In this document: one piece after another, positions 54,730-62,475 of the stretch
Position numbering within the stretch: the first letter of the stretch is position 1
Layout of the letters: every line of letters starts with the position of its first letter
Source of the DNA: NCED01 sp035493955
GTDB taxonomy: Bacteria > Pseudomonadota > Alphaproteobacteria > Caulobacterales > Caulobacteraceae
Length of the DNA stretch: 64,000 nucleotides
Direction of reading: 5' to 3'
NCBI GenBank assembly: GCA_035493955.1
Contig: DATJHI010000001.1
Coordinates: forward strand, 56,412-120,411
Notes under the pieces: generated by a model
Databases searched by the model: none
What the model was told of the DNA's origin: nothing
Seen by the model: the letters and a program-made list of their open reading frames with translations, nothing else
Position numbers and translations under genes: made by a program

Positions 54730-55473
54730 CTAATTCTTCTTGCCGCCGGGAACCTGGACGGTCGCGGCGGAGGGTGTCGGCGCCGCGGGGGCTGCGGCGG
54801 AAGGACTGGGCGCCGAACCTGTCGTCCCGGCCGCGACGCTCGCGGCCGGAGGCGCAGGCACGGCCGCTCCCGCGGGGGCCGGGGCCGCGGTCGTGGCTGC
54901 GGCAGGCGCGGCCGCCGCCTTCGGATTGGGCGCCGGAATCGGCAGCGGGCTGGCGCTCTGCTGACGCAGCCAGGCGATCAGATTGATCCGGTCCTCAGGC
55001 TTCTTCAGCCCGACGAAGGTCATCTTGGTGCCGGCGACGTAGGCCTGGGGATTGGCCAGGAACATGTAGAGGTGGTCGTAGTCCCACACCGGCATTTTCG
55101 CCTGCTCGGCGGTCATGCCGCTCGAATAGGCGAAGCCAGGATGAGTCGCCGGCTTGCGGCCGAGGACTCCGTAGAGGTTGGGACCGGTCATGTCCGGTCC
55201 GCCGGCCACGAAGTTGTGGCAGGAGGCGCATTTGGTCGAGACGGTCTGGCCCGCGGCCGCGTCCGCGGTCGGCAGCACGGTTCCCCAGTCGGGGGGCGTG
55301 TCGGCGGGGGCGGCGCCCTCCGTGGCGGCTTCCTCGACCGTGACCGCATAGCCGGCCTTGGCCGGCGGCTTTACGGTGAAGGCCATTTCGGAGACCTGAC
55401 GCAATCCCAGGATCACCAGCCCCGTCGCCAGAACGGCGCCGAAGATCTTGTTCATACCCAAGTCGCTGCTCAT
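54730..55473 (-). CDS. Membrane-anchored c-type cytochrome (CycM-like)
   Basis: 247 residues. An uncleaved N-terminal membrane anchor (NKIFGAVLATGLVILGLRQV) precedes a class I cytochrome c domain: the haem-binding CASCH, axial Met in TKMTFVG, and GPNLYGVLGRKPATHPGFAYSSGM typical of mitochondrial-like cytochromes. A low-complexity tail of some 70 residues rich in Ala and Pro follows. It probably carries electrons between bc1 and terminal oxidase. A strong terminator lies downstream. Confidence 0.9.
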   Translation of the reverse strand: MSSDLGMNKIFGAVLATGLVILGLRQVSEMAFTVKPPAKAGYAVTVEEAATEGAAPADTPPDWGTVLPTADAAAGQTVSTKCASCHNFVAGGPDMTGPNLYGVLGRKPATHPGFAYSSGMTAEQAKMPVWDYDHLYMFLANPQAYVAGTKMTFVGLKKPEDRINLIAWLRQQSASPLPIPAPNPKAAAAPAAATTAAPAPAGAAVPAPPAASVAAGTTGSAPSPSAAAPAAPTPSAATVQVPGGKKN

Positions 55474-55625
55474 GACCGCCCCAAAGTCCTCCACGCGCAA
55501 ACCTAGGCCGGGCCGTGGGAAAGGGGGCCCGGTCTTGCGTGGGCGTCTCTGACACGCTACCGCGGCTCGTGCAACCGCCAGATGGCGCGCCGCTTCAAAC
55601 CGTCCCAAAGGTGCGCAAAGCTCTC

Positions 55626-56369
55626 GTGTCCATTGATCCCATCGTCCTGATTCCCGCGCGCATGGGCGCCCGGCGATTGCCCGGCAAGCCGCTGGCCGAC
55701 ATCGGCGGCGTGCCGATGGTGGTGCGCGTCGCCCGTCAGGCGCTGGCGGCCGGCGTCGGCCCGGTGGTGGTGGCCGCCGGGGACGCGGAAATCGTCGAGG
55801 CCTGCCGCGCCGCCCATATCGATTCGGTGCTGACCGACCCGGCCCTGCCGTCGGGTTCCGACCGGATCATGGCCGCCCTGGGCATGGTCGATCCGACGGG
55901 TCGGCACGACACGGTGATCAATCTGCAGGGGGACATGCCCTTCGTGAACGCAGGGGTGGTCCAGGCCTGCGAACATCTGCTCCGGGGCGAGGCGTCCTGC
56001 GACATCGCCACCGTGGTCGCGCCGGAGGCCGGTACGGCCGACCGCGCCAACCCTGACGTGGTCAAGGCCATCATCAGCCTGACCCCCGGCCGACCCGGGG
56101 GCCGGGCGCTCTATTTCACCCGCTCCACCCTCTATGGAGAAGGGCCGGTCTGGCGTCACGTGGGCATCTACGGCTATCGGCGGGACGCCCTGGCGCGCTT
56201 CACCGCCGCGCCGCCGTCGCCACTGGAACAGCGGGAAAACCTGGAACAGCTTCGCGCCCTGGAACTCGGCCTGTCGATCTGGGGGGCGGTGGTGGACAAG
56301 GCCCCGGCGTCGGTCGATTCGCCCGAGGACCTCGCCTTGGCGCGCACCCTAGCGGAGACCCGATCATGA
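55626..56369 (+). CDS. kdsB: CMP-KDO synthetase
   Basis: 247 residues from GTG (VSIDPIVLIPARMGARRLPGK). Activates 3-deoxy-D-manno-octulosonate as CMP-KDO for LPS. Conserved: PARMGARRLPGKPLADIGG, LPSGSDRI, VINLQGDMPFVN, and HVGIYGYRRDAL. No clear Shine-Dalgarno sequence was found before the GTG. Coupled by ATGA to pheA. Confidence 0.93.
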   Translation: MSIDPIVLIPARMGARRLPGKPLADIGGVPMVVRVARQALAAGVGPVVVAAGDAEIVEACRAAHIDSVLTDPALPSGSDRIMAALGMVDPTGRHDTVINLQGDMPFVNAGVVQACEHLLRGEASCDIATVVAPEAGTADRANPDVVKAIISLTPGRPGGRALYFTRSTLYGEGPVWRHVGIYGYRRDALARFTAAPPSPLEQRENLEQLRALELGLSIWGAVVDKAPASVDSPEDLALARTLAETRS

Positions 56370-57211
56370 GCCGGCCGAAAATGGCCTTCCAGGGCGAACT
56401 CGGCGCCAATTCCGACGAGGCCTGCCGGACCTATTTCCCCGAGTACGAGCCGGTCCCTTGCGCCACCTTCGAGGACGCCTTCGAGGCGGTGAAGTCCGGC
56501 GCCTGCGCCCTCGCCTTGATCCCGGTGGAGAATTCCCTCGCCGGACGGGTGCCCGATGTCCACCATCTGCTGCCCGGCTCAGGGCTCAAGATCATCGGCG
56601 AACGGTTCAAGCCGATCCATTTCCAGCTGATGGTCAATCCGGGGGTCAAGCTGGAGGCGGTGAGGACCGTCGCCTCCATGCCGATCGCGCTCGGCCAATG
56701 CCGCAAGCTGATCCGGCGGTTGAAGCTGGCCACCGAGATCACCGGCGACACCGCCGGCGCGGCCAAGGCCCTGGCCGAACATCCCGATCCGACAAAAGCG
56801 GCCCTCGCCCCGGCCCTGGCGGCGGAGATCTACGGCCTGGAGATCCTGGTCCGCGACGTCGAGGACGCCCAGCACAACACCACCCGCTTCCTGGTGATGA
56901 CCGCCGAGCCCGACCCGCCGCGGCCCGAGGCCGGCGAGACCTGCGTGACCAGCTTCGTCTTCCGGGTGCGCAACGTGCCGGCCGCGCTCTACAAGGCCAT
57001 GGGCGGCTTCGCCACCAACGGCGTCAACATCACCAAGATCGAGAGCTACATGGAGGACGGCGCCTTCACCGCCACCATGTTTTACGCCGAGGCCGATGGC
57101 CGGCCCGAAGACCGCGCGCTGACCCTGGCCTTCGAGGAACTGGCCTTCTTCTCCGAGCGGTTCGAAGTGCTGGGCGTCTATCCGGCCGATCCGTTCAGGG
57201 GCCGAAACTAG
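56366..57211 (+). CDS. pheA: Prephenate dehydratase
   Basis: 281 residues. Forms phenylpyruvate from prephenate in phenylalanine synthesis. Catalytic domain with KMAFQGELGANSDEACR, CALALIPVENSLAGRVPDVHHLL, MPIALGQCRKLI, and HNTTRFLVM, which contains the conserved TRF motif. The C-terminal ACT domain has TSFVFRVRNVPAALYKAMGG, NGVNITKIESYM and MFYAEADG. Feedback control by phenylalanine is expected. Confidence 0.95.
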   Translation: MSRPKMAFQGELGANSDEACRTYFPEYEPVPCATFEDAFEAVKSGACALALIPVENSLAGRVPDVHHLLPGSGLKIIGERFKPIHFQLMVNPGVKLEAVRTVASMPIALGQCRKLIRRLKLATEITGDTAGAAKALAEHPDPTKAALAPALAAEIYGLEILVRDVEDAQHNTTRFLVMTAEPDPPRPEAGETCVTSFVFRVRNVPAALYKAMGGFATNGVNITKIESYMEDGAFTATMFYAEADGRPEDRALTLAFEELAFFSERFEVLGVYPADPFRGRN

Positions 57212-57713
57212 CCATCGAAGCGGCCGCCATCGCCGGCTCGGGACCCGTCCGCCGGTAGATCAGCGCCTCGGCGATGTGGATGCGCCGGACGGGGTCGGAC
57301 CCTTCAAGGTCGGCGATGGTGCGGGCGAGCCGCAAGGTGCGGGTCCATCCCCGCGCGGACAAGCCGCCGGCCTCGGCGGCGCGGGTCAACAGGGCCCGCC
57401 CGGCCTGATCGGGCGTGGCGATCCGCTCCAGGGTCCCGCCTTCGATGCGAGCGTTGAGCGCCGTCCCCGCCGCCTCGCCTTCCAGGGTGCGGCTCTCCTG
57501 CAGTTCGCGCGCGGCCAGCACCCGGGCGGCCGCCTCCGCCGTGCCCTCCGCGGGCGGCGGCAGGGCCAGGTCGGCGGCGGTCACCGGCGGAACCTCCACC
57601 TGCAGATCGATGCGGTCGATCAGGGGGCCGGAGATGCGCCCCTGGTAGTCGCGCTGGCAGCGGGGCGCCCGGCCGCAATGGCCCCGACCGGGACCGCCGA
57701 CCCCGCATCGGCA
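57195..57713 (-). pseudogene. comM: comM/yifB Mg-chelatase-like gene, 5'-truncated
   Basis: The minus-strand frame encodes only the C-terminal part of a ComM/YifB AAA protein: CRCGVGGPGRGHCGRAPRC, QRDYQGRISGPLIDRIDLQVEV, ARGWTRTLRLARTIADLEG, and HIAEALIYRR. Upstream of the first Cys, where NPCRCG should continue into the ATPase core with Walker motifs, the sequence is unrelated. About two thirds of the gene is missing. The break marks a rearrangement boundary. The 3' end overlaps pheA by 17 bases. Confidence 0.88.
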
Positions 57714-57720
57714 TAGTTGC

Positions 57721-58581
57721 GTGGCTTTCTGGCGAATGCCCGTCCCTGTGCGGCTTTCCGGGCAGCGTCCAGTTGCCGATCCGGCCTCGCGCTCATTTCT
57801 GGCCTCGTGCCTCCGTCGCAGACGGGCCGAACTGGGATTTTCCCGGGCAACTGCCGCAATGCGGATGGCCACTTCGGAGGATACGCTGCGAAAGTGGGAG
57901 AACGGCCGGAAACCCCACGTCGCGAGTTATCCCGCGATCATCGAATTTATCGGACGCCGACCCTGGTCGGAGCCGCGAGGACTAGCGCACCGGCTACGCT
58001 GCGAGCGAATGGCCAAGGGCCTCACGATTGAGGACGCGGCCATTCAGCTTGGTATCGATGCGAGCACGGCATGGTGGTGGGAGGCGGGTCGGAAGCCTCA
58101 TCGCATTGAGGATCGGCGGAAGATCGAGGCGTTCCTTGGCTTGCCTGCTCTCGCTCCGGAAATCGCTAGCCCCGTGCAGTCGGTCGAGAGCGTGGCGCAT
58201 CTGATACGGCAGCGCCGGACGGCACTTGGACTATCCCAAACTGCGGCTGCCCAGATGATCGGCGCCAATGTGTGGACACTGCTTTCCTGGGAGGCCGAAA
58301 AGCGTCGTCCCACCGATCGCTTCTATCCGGCCATCATCCGCTTTCTGGGTCGCGAACCCTGGCCCGAGCCAAGGACGCTCGGTGAGCGACTGCGTGCCGA
58401 GCGTCTCCGCCGTGGACTGTCGCAGGAACAGGTCGCAGCCATCATACAGGTCGATGCTGGATCCATTTCTGCCTGGGAGGCTGGGCATGGGCCACACCAC
58501 CAGCTCGCGAAGGCGCAGGTGCAGGCGTTCATCTCCGGTGCTGTTCGACCACGACGTCAGGCCCGCAAGCGGACCAACTGA
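57721..58581 (+). CDS. Protein with four tandem HTH (XRE-like) repeats
   Basis: 286 residues made of four similar units of about 60-70 residues: roughly 26-80, 86-140, 156-212 and 218-273. Each has an R-rich helix, a helix-turn-helix like that of lambda-repressor-type domains, a W-E-x-G/E-x-K/G-P end (59-65, 120-126, 190-197, 252-258), then a helix with IIxFLGRxPW. Units 2 and 4 begin SEPRGLAHRLR and PEPRTLGERLR. A DNA-binding role is inferred. It starts eight bases from the comM break and its frame is open across it without a good ribosome-binding site, so the true 5' end may be lost. Confidence 0.75.
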   Translation: MAFWRMPVPVRLSGQRPVADPASRSFLASCLRRRRAELGFSRATAAMRMATSEDTLRKWENGRKPHVASYPAIIEFIGRRPWSEPRGLAHRLRCERMAKGLTIEDAAIQLGIDASTAWWWEAGRKPHRIEDRRKIEAFLGLPALAPEIASPVQSVESVAHLIRQRRTALGLSQTAAAQMIGANVWTLLSWEAEKRRPTDRFYPAIIRFLGREPWPEPRTLGERLRAERLRRGLSQEQVAAIIQVDAGSISAWEAGHGPHHQLAKAQVQAFISGAVRPRRQARKRTN

Positions 58582-58623
58582 ACCTCTATGTTGCGTAAGG
58601 AGCTGATCTTCGTATCGGGCTGG

Positions 58624-59001
58624 TCAAGCTTGCTCGCAAACCGCTTCCAGCCTGTGACCGTCATAGTCCACAACGAATGCCGCATAGTAGCTGGGGCCAT
58701 ATGCTGGACGAAGGCCCGGTGCTCCATCGTTGGTTCCGCCAAGGGCGACAGCCTGCGCGTAAAACCGATCCACGGCGGCTTGATCTACAGTCATGAAGGC
58801 GAGGTGAAAGCCTTCGTCCACGCCAATGGCGCTTGGTGGCCTTTGTTTGAGGGCAAGCCCTTCGGGACCTCCTGGAGGACCGTACCCGACTGATGTCGGC
58901 CCGGAGAATATCCGGATGTACCCCAGACTACCGAGAACGGCGTCATAGAAGGCGGCCGCCCTGTGGAGATTGGAAACCCCTATGGATAGGTGGCTGATCA
59001 C
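58624..59001 (-). CDS. VOC-superfamily (glyoxalase-like) protein
   Basis: About 125 residues from the GTG with GGAG eight bases upstream, giving ISHLSIGVSNLHRAAAFYDAVLGSLGY, the usual VOC start with its His ligand. Two beta-alpha-beta-beta-beta units are visible, ending YAAFVVDYDGHRLEAVCEQA with the second-half His/Glu ligands. It may be a dioxygenase or glyoxalase, or a resistance protein. Substrate unknown. An ATG 36 bases upstream would add an unrelated N-terminus. Confidence 0.82.
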   Translation of the reverse strand: MISHLSIGVSNLHRAAAFYDAVLGSLGYIRIFSGPTSVGYGPPGGPEGLALKQRPPSAIGVDEGFHLAFMTVDQAAVDRFYAQAVALGGTNDGAPGLRPAYGPSYYAAFVVDYDGHRLEAVCEQA

Positions 59002-59115
59002 GACACGATCTCCAATTGCTCTGTCGCCAAGTTCCATAGAAGTCGACGAGCGCGCTAGGGGTCTAGCGGACTCAGCCATTCTGCCGGGAAACGGACTGCC
59101 TGAAGGTCGGCGCGA

Positions 59116-59643
59116 TCAGGGCGCCGGTCTAATCATCGCGACACGCAGGTCTGAGGCGACATACACGCATACGCCGTCCGCAAATAGACGGCCGTTGGCC
59201 ACGCCCATCGCGGTCTGGCCCCGCCGAACCTGCCGCACGCTCACCTCGTATCGGATCAACCTGGTCTTCGGGGTTATGTCGCCCTGAAACCTGACCTCCC
59301 CACCGGCTGCCCGCCCCTTGCCCGGCGAGCCCGACCAGCCCAGCCAATAGCCCAGCAGCTGCCACATAGCATCCAGCCCGAGACAACCAGGCATGACCGG
59401 GTCGCCTCGGAAGTGGCAAGCGAAGAACCATAGGTCGGGGGTGATATCCAACTCGGCGACGGCGTGGCCCTTGCCGAATTCACCACTATCGAGGGTCAGT
59501 TCGGTGATCCGGTCCATCATCAGCATGGGCGGCGCGGGCAGCTGCGCATTGTCTGGTCCAAAGTATCCGCCCTCACTGGAGAGGATCAGATCATCCTTTG
59601 TGTAGCTCGGCTTTGGATCGTGAAACTCGTGTGGATTGGCCAC
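59116..59643 (-). CDS. fabA: 3-Hydroxydecanoyl-ACP dehydratase/isomerase FabA
   Basis: 175 residues, hotdog fold. The active site is ACHFRGDPVMPGCLGLDAMWQLLGYWLG, with His and Asp of FabA. LMMDRITELTLDSGEFGKGHAVAELDI and FQGDITPKTRLIRYEV follow FabA throughout. It makes and isomerises the double bond that starts unsaturated fatty acids. No fabB is adjacent. It lies 39 bases after the tetR gene on the same strand, as a two-gene operon. Confidence 0.9.
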   Translation of the reverse strand: MANPHEFHDPKPSYTKDDLILSSEGGYFGPDNAQLPAPPMLMMDRITELTLDSGEFGKGHAVAELDITPDLWFFACHFRGDPVMPGCLGLDAMWQLLGYWLGWSGSPGKGRAAGGEVRFQGDITPKTRLIRYEVSVRQVRRGQTAMGVANGRLFADGVCVYVASDLRVAMIRPAP

Positions 59644-59682
59644 GGCGCCGATTTCCTTTCTGAGTTGTGGTTAGCCTTGCGT

Positions 59683-60306
59683 TCAGGCGACATGCTCGCC
59701 GTGCGCGAGCCGGTCCCCCGCAACGGTGATGGGCAGCCGCAAGGCGCCGGCGACGAAGAACCAAATCTTGTCGGTCAGTTCGGAGCGATCTGGCCGATGG
59801 CTGCTGGTCAACGCGCCGATCAGCGCCTGACGGATGCCGCCGATCATGAGAGCGATCGTCAGTCGCGGATCGAGGTCGGCGGAAATAACTCCATTCCGCT
59901 GGCCCGCGCGTATGTTGTGGGCGCCCGCCGTCAGCTGACGTTTGGTGAAGGCTTGCTCGACGTCGAGAACTTCGGGGGCGCGGCTCAAGGTGCCGACGAC
60001 CAGTGGTGCGAATGGATGATCGTAATGGAAGGAGATGTAGCCAGCGAGCCGCTCCTTCTCGCGGCCCGCCCAGTCTGGCGAAATCAGCTTCGAGGGGCTG
60101 AAGGCGGTCTCGTCCAACCGGTTGTAGAACCGTTCAACGACGGCCGCGATCAGCCCCGCCTTTGATCCGAAGTGGTGATAGGCCAACCCGACCGAGACGT
60201 TCGCTCTCTTCGCGACGGCCTGCATCTCCAGCAAGCCACGGGTTTGGATAAGCTCCGCCTGGGCGGCGCTTATCAATCGGTCCGGGGCGCCGATCTTCGT
60301 TGTCAT
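59683..60306 (-). CDS. TetR-family regulator upstream of fabA
   Basis: 207 residues. N-terminal HTH: RLISAAQAELIQTRGLLEMQ, AVAKRANVSVGLAYHHFGSKAGLIAAVVERF. The ligand domain is divergent. It heads a fabA operon and has a perfect palindrome about 20 bases upstream, so autoregulated control of fabA by a fatty-acid-type ligand is likely (analogous in logic to FabR). The ATG of MTTKIG was chosen; an in-frame start lies nine bases upstream. Confidence 0.87.
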   Translation of the reverse strand: MTTKIGAPDRLISAAQAELIQTRGLLEMQAVAKRANVSVGLAYHHFGSKAGLIAAVVERFYNRLDETAFSPSKLISPDWAGREKERLAGYISFHYDHPFAPLVVGTLSRAPEVLDVEQAFTKRQLTAGAHNIRAGQRNGVISADLDPRLTIALMIGGIRQALIGALTSSHRPDRSELTDKIWFFVAGALRLPITVAGDRLAHGEHVA

Positions 60307-60325
60307 CAGGGCCAACCTCGACTAA

Positions 60326-60342
60326 ATTGAATTCAATTCAAT
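60326..60342. promoter_or_regulatory. Operator palindrome upstream of tetR-fabA
   Basis: ATTGAAT-TCA-ATTCAAT is a 17-base perfect inverted repeat about 20 bases before the tetR start. Size and place are typical of a TetR-family operator. Confidence 0.75.
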
Positions 60343-60538
60343 ACAAGTGCGCAAGAATGCACAAGCCCTGGTTGCCGGGGCGCGCGGCGGTTGCGGACGC
60401 CTCGATCCTCCGAGAACAGTTCTTCGCCTGGTCCACCATGGGTCGAAAGCCGACCATAGCCGACGGTCAAAAGCGGTCACCATCCGAAGCCGCGGGACCG
60501 AGGTGGTTCCGGCGGCCGATGGGTCGTATTGCAACGCT

Positions 60539-61153
60539 TCAGCGCACCGGCGCGCCGGCAATAGCTGCGTCGATCTCGGGCAAGGTATGATAGCCGGGAG
60601 CCATAGAGACGCCATTGATGACGAAGGTCGGTGTCGCGTTTACCCCGCCTTTTTCGGCGTTTTGTTTAGTCCGTTCGTTCAGGCTGGCGAGCGCCTTCTC
60701 GTCTGAGACGCACTTCGCGAACGCCTCTTCGCCGAGGCCTCCAGCCTCCTTGGCGACGCCGGCCAAGGCCCCGCGAGGAGAGGCGAAGATTGCATCTTGG
60801 TTGGTGAAAATAGCGTCCACGACTGGGAAGTACTTATCCGGACCAGCGCAGCGGGCCATCAGGAAGCCCGCCGCGGCAATCGATACTTCGCTGCCGGCGC
60901 CAACCAGCATTTCGCGGAAGACGTAGTGGACTTTGCCGGTATCGACGTACTTCGCCTTGAACGCCGGATAAACCTCGCGCGCCCAGCGGCCACAGATCGG
61001 GCACCCGACCGAAGCGTATTCGACCACCTCAACCTTCGCTTCGGCCGAGCCTAAGGACATATCGTCCGGTAAGGCGCCGGGGCCTTGTCGAGCGCACCCG
61101 ACCATGAAAATGGCGGCAATAACGATCGCGCTCGCGACTTTGACCCTCAACAA
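60539..61153 (-). CDS. DsbA-family thioredoxin-fold lipoprotein
   Basis: 204 residues from TTG with GGAGG five bases upstream. Signal peptide with lipobox (IVIAAIFMVGC, Cys 20). Thioredoxin-fold DsbA domain: active site VGCPICGRW at about 49-57, an inserted helical domain, and the cis-Pro loop NATPTFVINGV. A periplasmic disulfide oxidant or reductase anchored as a lipoprotein. It is set apart from the dsb systems of the core genome. Confidence 0.85.
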   Translation of the reverse strand: MLRVKVASAIVIAAIFMVGCARQGPGALPDDMSLGSAEAKVEVVEYASVGCPICGRWAREVYPAFKAKYVDTGKVHYVFREMLVGAGSEVSIAAAGFLMARCAGPDKYFPVVDAIFTNQDAIFASPRGALAGVAKEAGGLGEEAFAKCVSDEKALASLNERTKQNAEKGGVNATPTFVINGVSMAPGYHTLPEIDAAIAGAPVR

Positions 61154-61317
61154 GCGCCCCTCCCGCCAGTTTTATTTCTTGAAGTGGAGATGAGCAGTTC
61201 GAACGAGATACGGCAAGAGGAAGGCCAGTCGTGGGAACCGGCACATCTCTAAGCAGATCATCTCAACTTCCGGATGGGCGGATTGCTGCCCTTCGAAGGT
61301 CGCGCTACCGTCAGTCA

Positions 61318-61812
61318 ATGAACTTCGCCACAGAACGGCTCTTTGTGGAGCGGCTCGACCAAAAACACCTCGGCGAATTGACCACATTGCACCTGGACCC
61401 GGAGGTCTCCCGCTACCTTGGCGGCGTGCGCTCTCCTGAACAGACGGCTGCCTATCTAGAAGCGAACCTCACGCACTGGGCTGATCACGGCTTTGGGCTC
61501 TGGATCGTTCGCGCCCGTAATGGTGAGTTCGCTGGTCGGGCCGGCATCCGGCATACCGTCCTGGAGGAAACGCCAGAGGTCGAAATCGCTTACACCATTA
61601 GGCGCGAGTTGTGGGGCCAGGGCCTGGCTACAGAGGTATCGGAAGCACTGATCCACCTGTGGCGTTCGGAGCTTGCCACGCCCTCACTGGTGGGGATCGC
61701 CTCCGTCGCGAACTTCGCATCACGGCGCGTGCTGGAGAAGACGGGGTTCGCGCACGAGAGGGAGGCCATTTATCAAGGCGAGCCCGTGGCCCTTTACCGT
61801 CTTATGCGATGA
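61318..61812 (+). CDS. GNAT-family acetyltransferase (RimJ/RimL type)
   Basis: 164 residues: TERLFVERLDQKHLGELTTLHLDPEVSRYLGG, WIVRARNGEFAGRAGIRHT, VEIAYTIRRELWGQGLATEVSEALI (acetyl-CoA loop with G-Q-G-L-A) and NFASRRVLEKTGFAHERE. The layout is typical of the Acetyltransf_3 group, which modifies amino groups of proteins or small molecules. Confidence 0.87.
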   Translation: MNFATERLFVERLDQKHLGELTTLHLDPEVSRYLGGVRSPEQTAAYLEANLTHWADHGFGLWIVRARNGEFAGRAGIRHTVLEETPEVEIAYTIRRELWGQGLATEVSEALIHLWRSELATPSLVGIASVANFASRRVLEKTGFAHEREAIYQGEPVALYRLMR

Positions 61813-61922
61813 CGGTGTCCAATACGGGCCACTTTAGTGCGCGCGTCCCGGCTCTGTCCTCGTGGATCGTTTCGCTAATCTTCCAAATCGAGGCCTCGTC
61901 TGCTCCCACGGGCTTGGTGGTC

Positions 61923-62291
61923 TTAGAACTTCGGCGGCCACTCGGCGGTGTCATGGTCGGGGTGCTGATACGAAACGATGCTGGCGAGATGAGCCACCGC
62001 CCGGGGCTCGTCCGTCCGGTGCTCCGGCAGCTTTGCGAGCTCTTCGAAATAAGGCACGCGCGCCGGTGAGGCGAGCTGCTCGCTCAGCCGCACGTCGCCC
62101 GGTCGATCGAGGGCGCCGATCGCCAGGCCGCGCGTCCAGACCAGTGCATCGAAAGGAGCGCCCACGAAGGGGCCGAAGAAGCCCCCCATCGCTTTCTGGC
62201 ACATGCGGCAGTGGCAGATGGACGCTTCCCCAAGCTCCCTCTGGATGCGGAACCGCACCGCCCCGCACTGACATCCTCCGGTGATGCTCAT
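61923..62291 (-). CDS. GFA-family protein lacking the second zinc motif
   Basis: 122 residues. The N-terminus is a normal GFA (glutathione-dependent formaldehyde-activating-like) start: GGCQCGAVRF, then ICHCRMCQKAMGGFFGPFVGA. After LVWTRG the protein jumps straight to LAIGALDRPGDVRL, a segment that normally follows an FCxxCG zinc motif and a short strand. About 25 residues are absent without loss of frame. The product probably cannot hold both zinc ions and may be inactive. Confidence 0.8.
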   Translation of the reverse strand: MSITGGCQCGAVRFRIQRELGEASICHCRMCQKAMGGFFGPFVGAPFDALVWTRGLAIGALDRPGDVRLSEQLASPARVPYFEELAKLPEHRTDEPRAVAHLASIVSYQHPDHDTAEWPPKF

Positions 62292-62475
62292 TTAGCCGCC
62301 TCCATCGCCGCCATCTTCGCCCGCCCCGGCCGGAGCATCTAGAAGGCGGTAGAGGACCCGGTGCGTCAACGCCATGTCAGCTCAGGGAAGCGGATGTCGC
62401 GAAGGCATCCGATCATGGCCAATGTTCTATCCAGGATGTATCCCGTTGGGTGTTCCGGGTCGGAGCGGAGAAATT

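Noticed and set aside
60343..60538. Possible gene remnant between tetR and the DsbA-like gene
   Set aside because: Both strands have short Arg-rich frames, but I recognise no family, terminal repeat or transposase motif.
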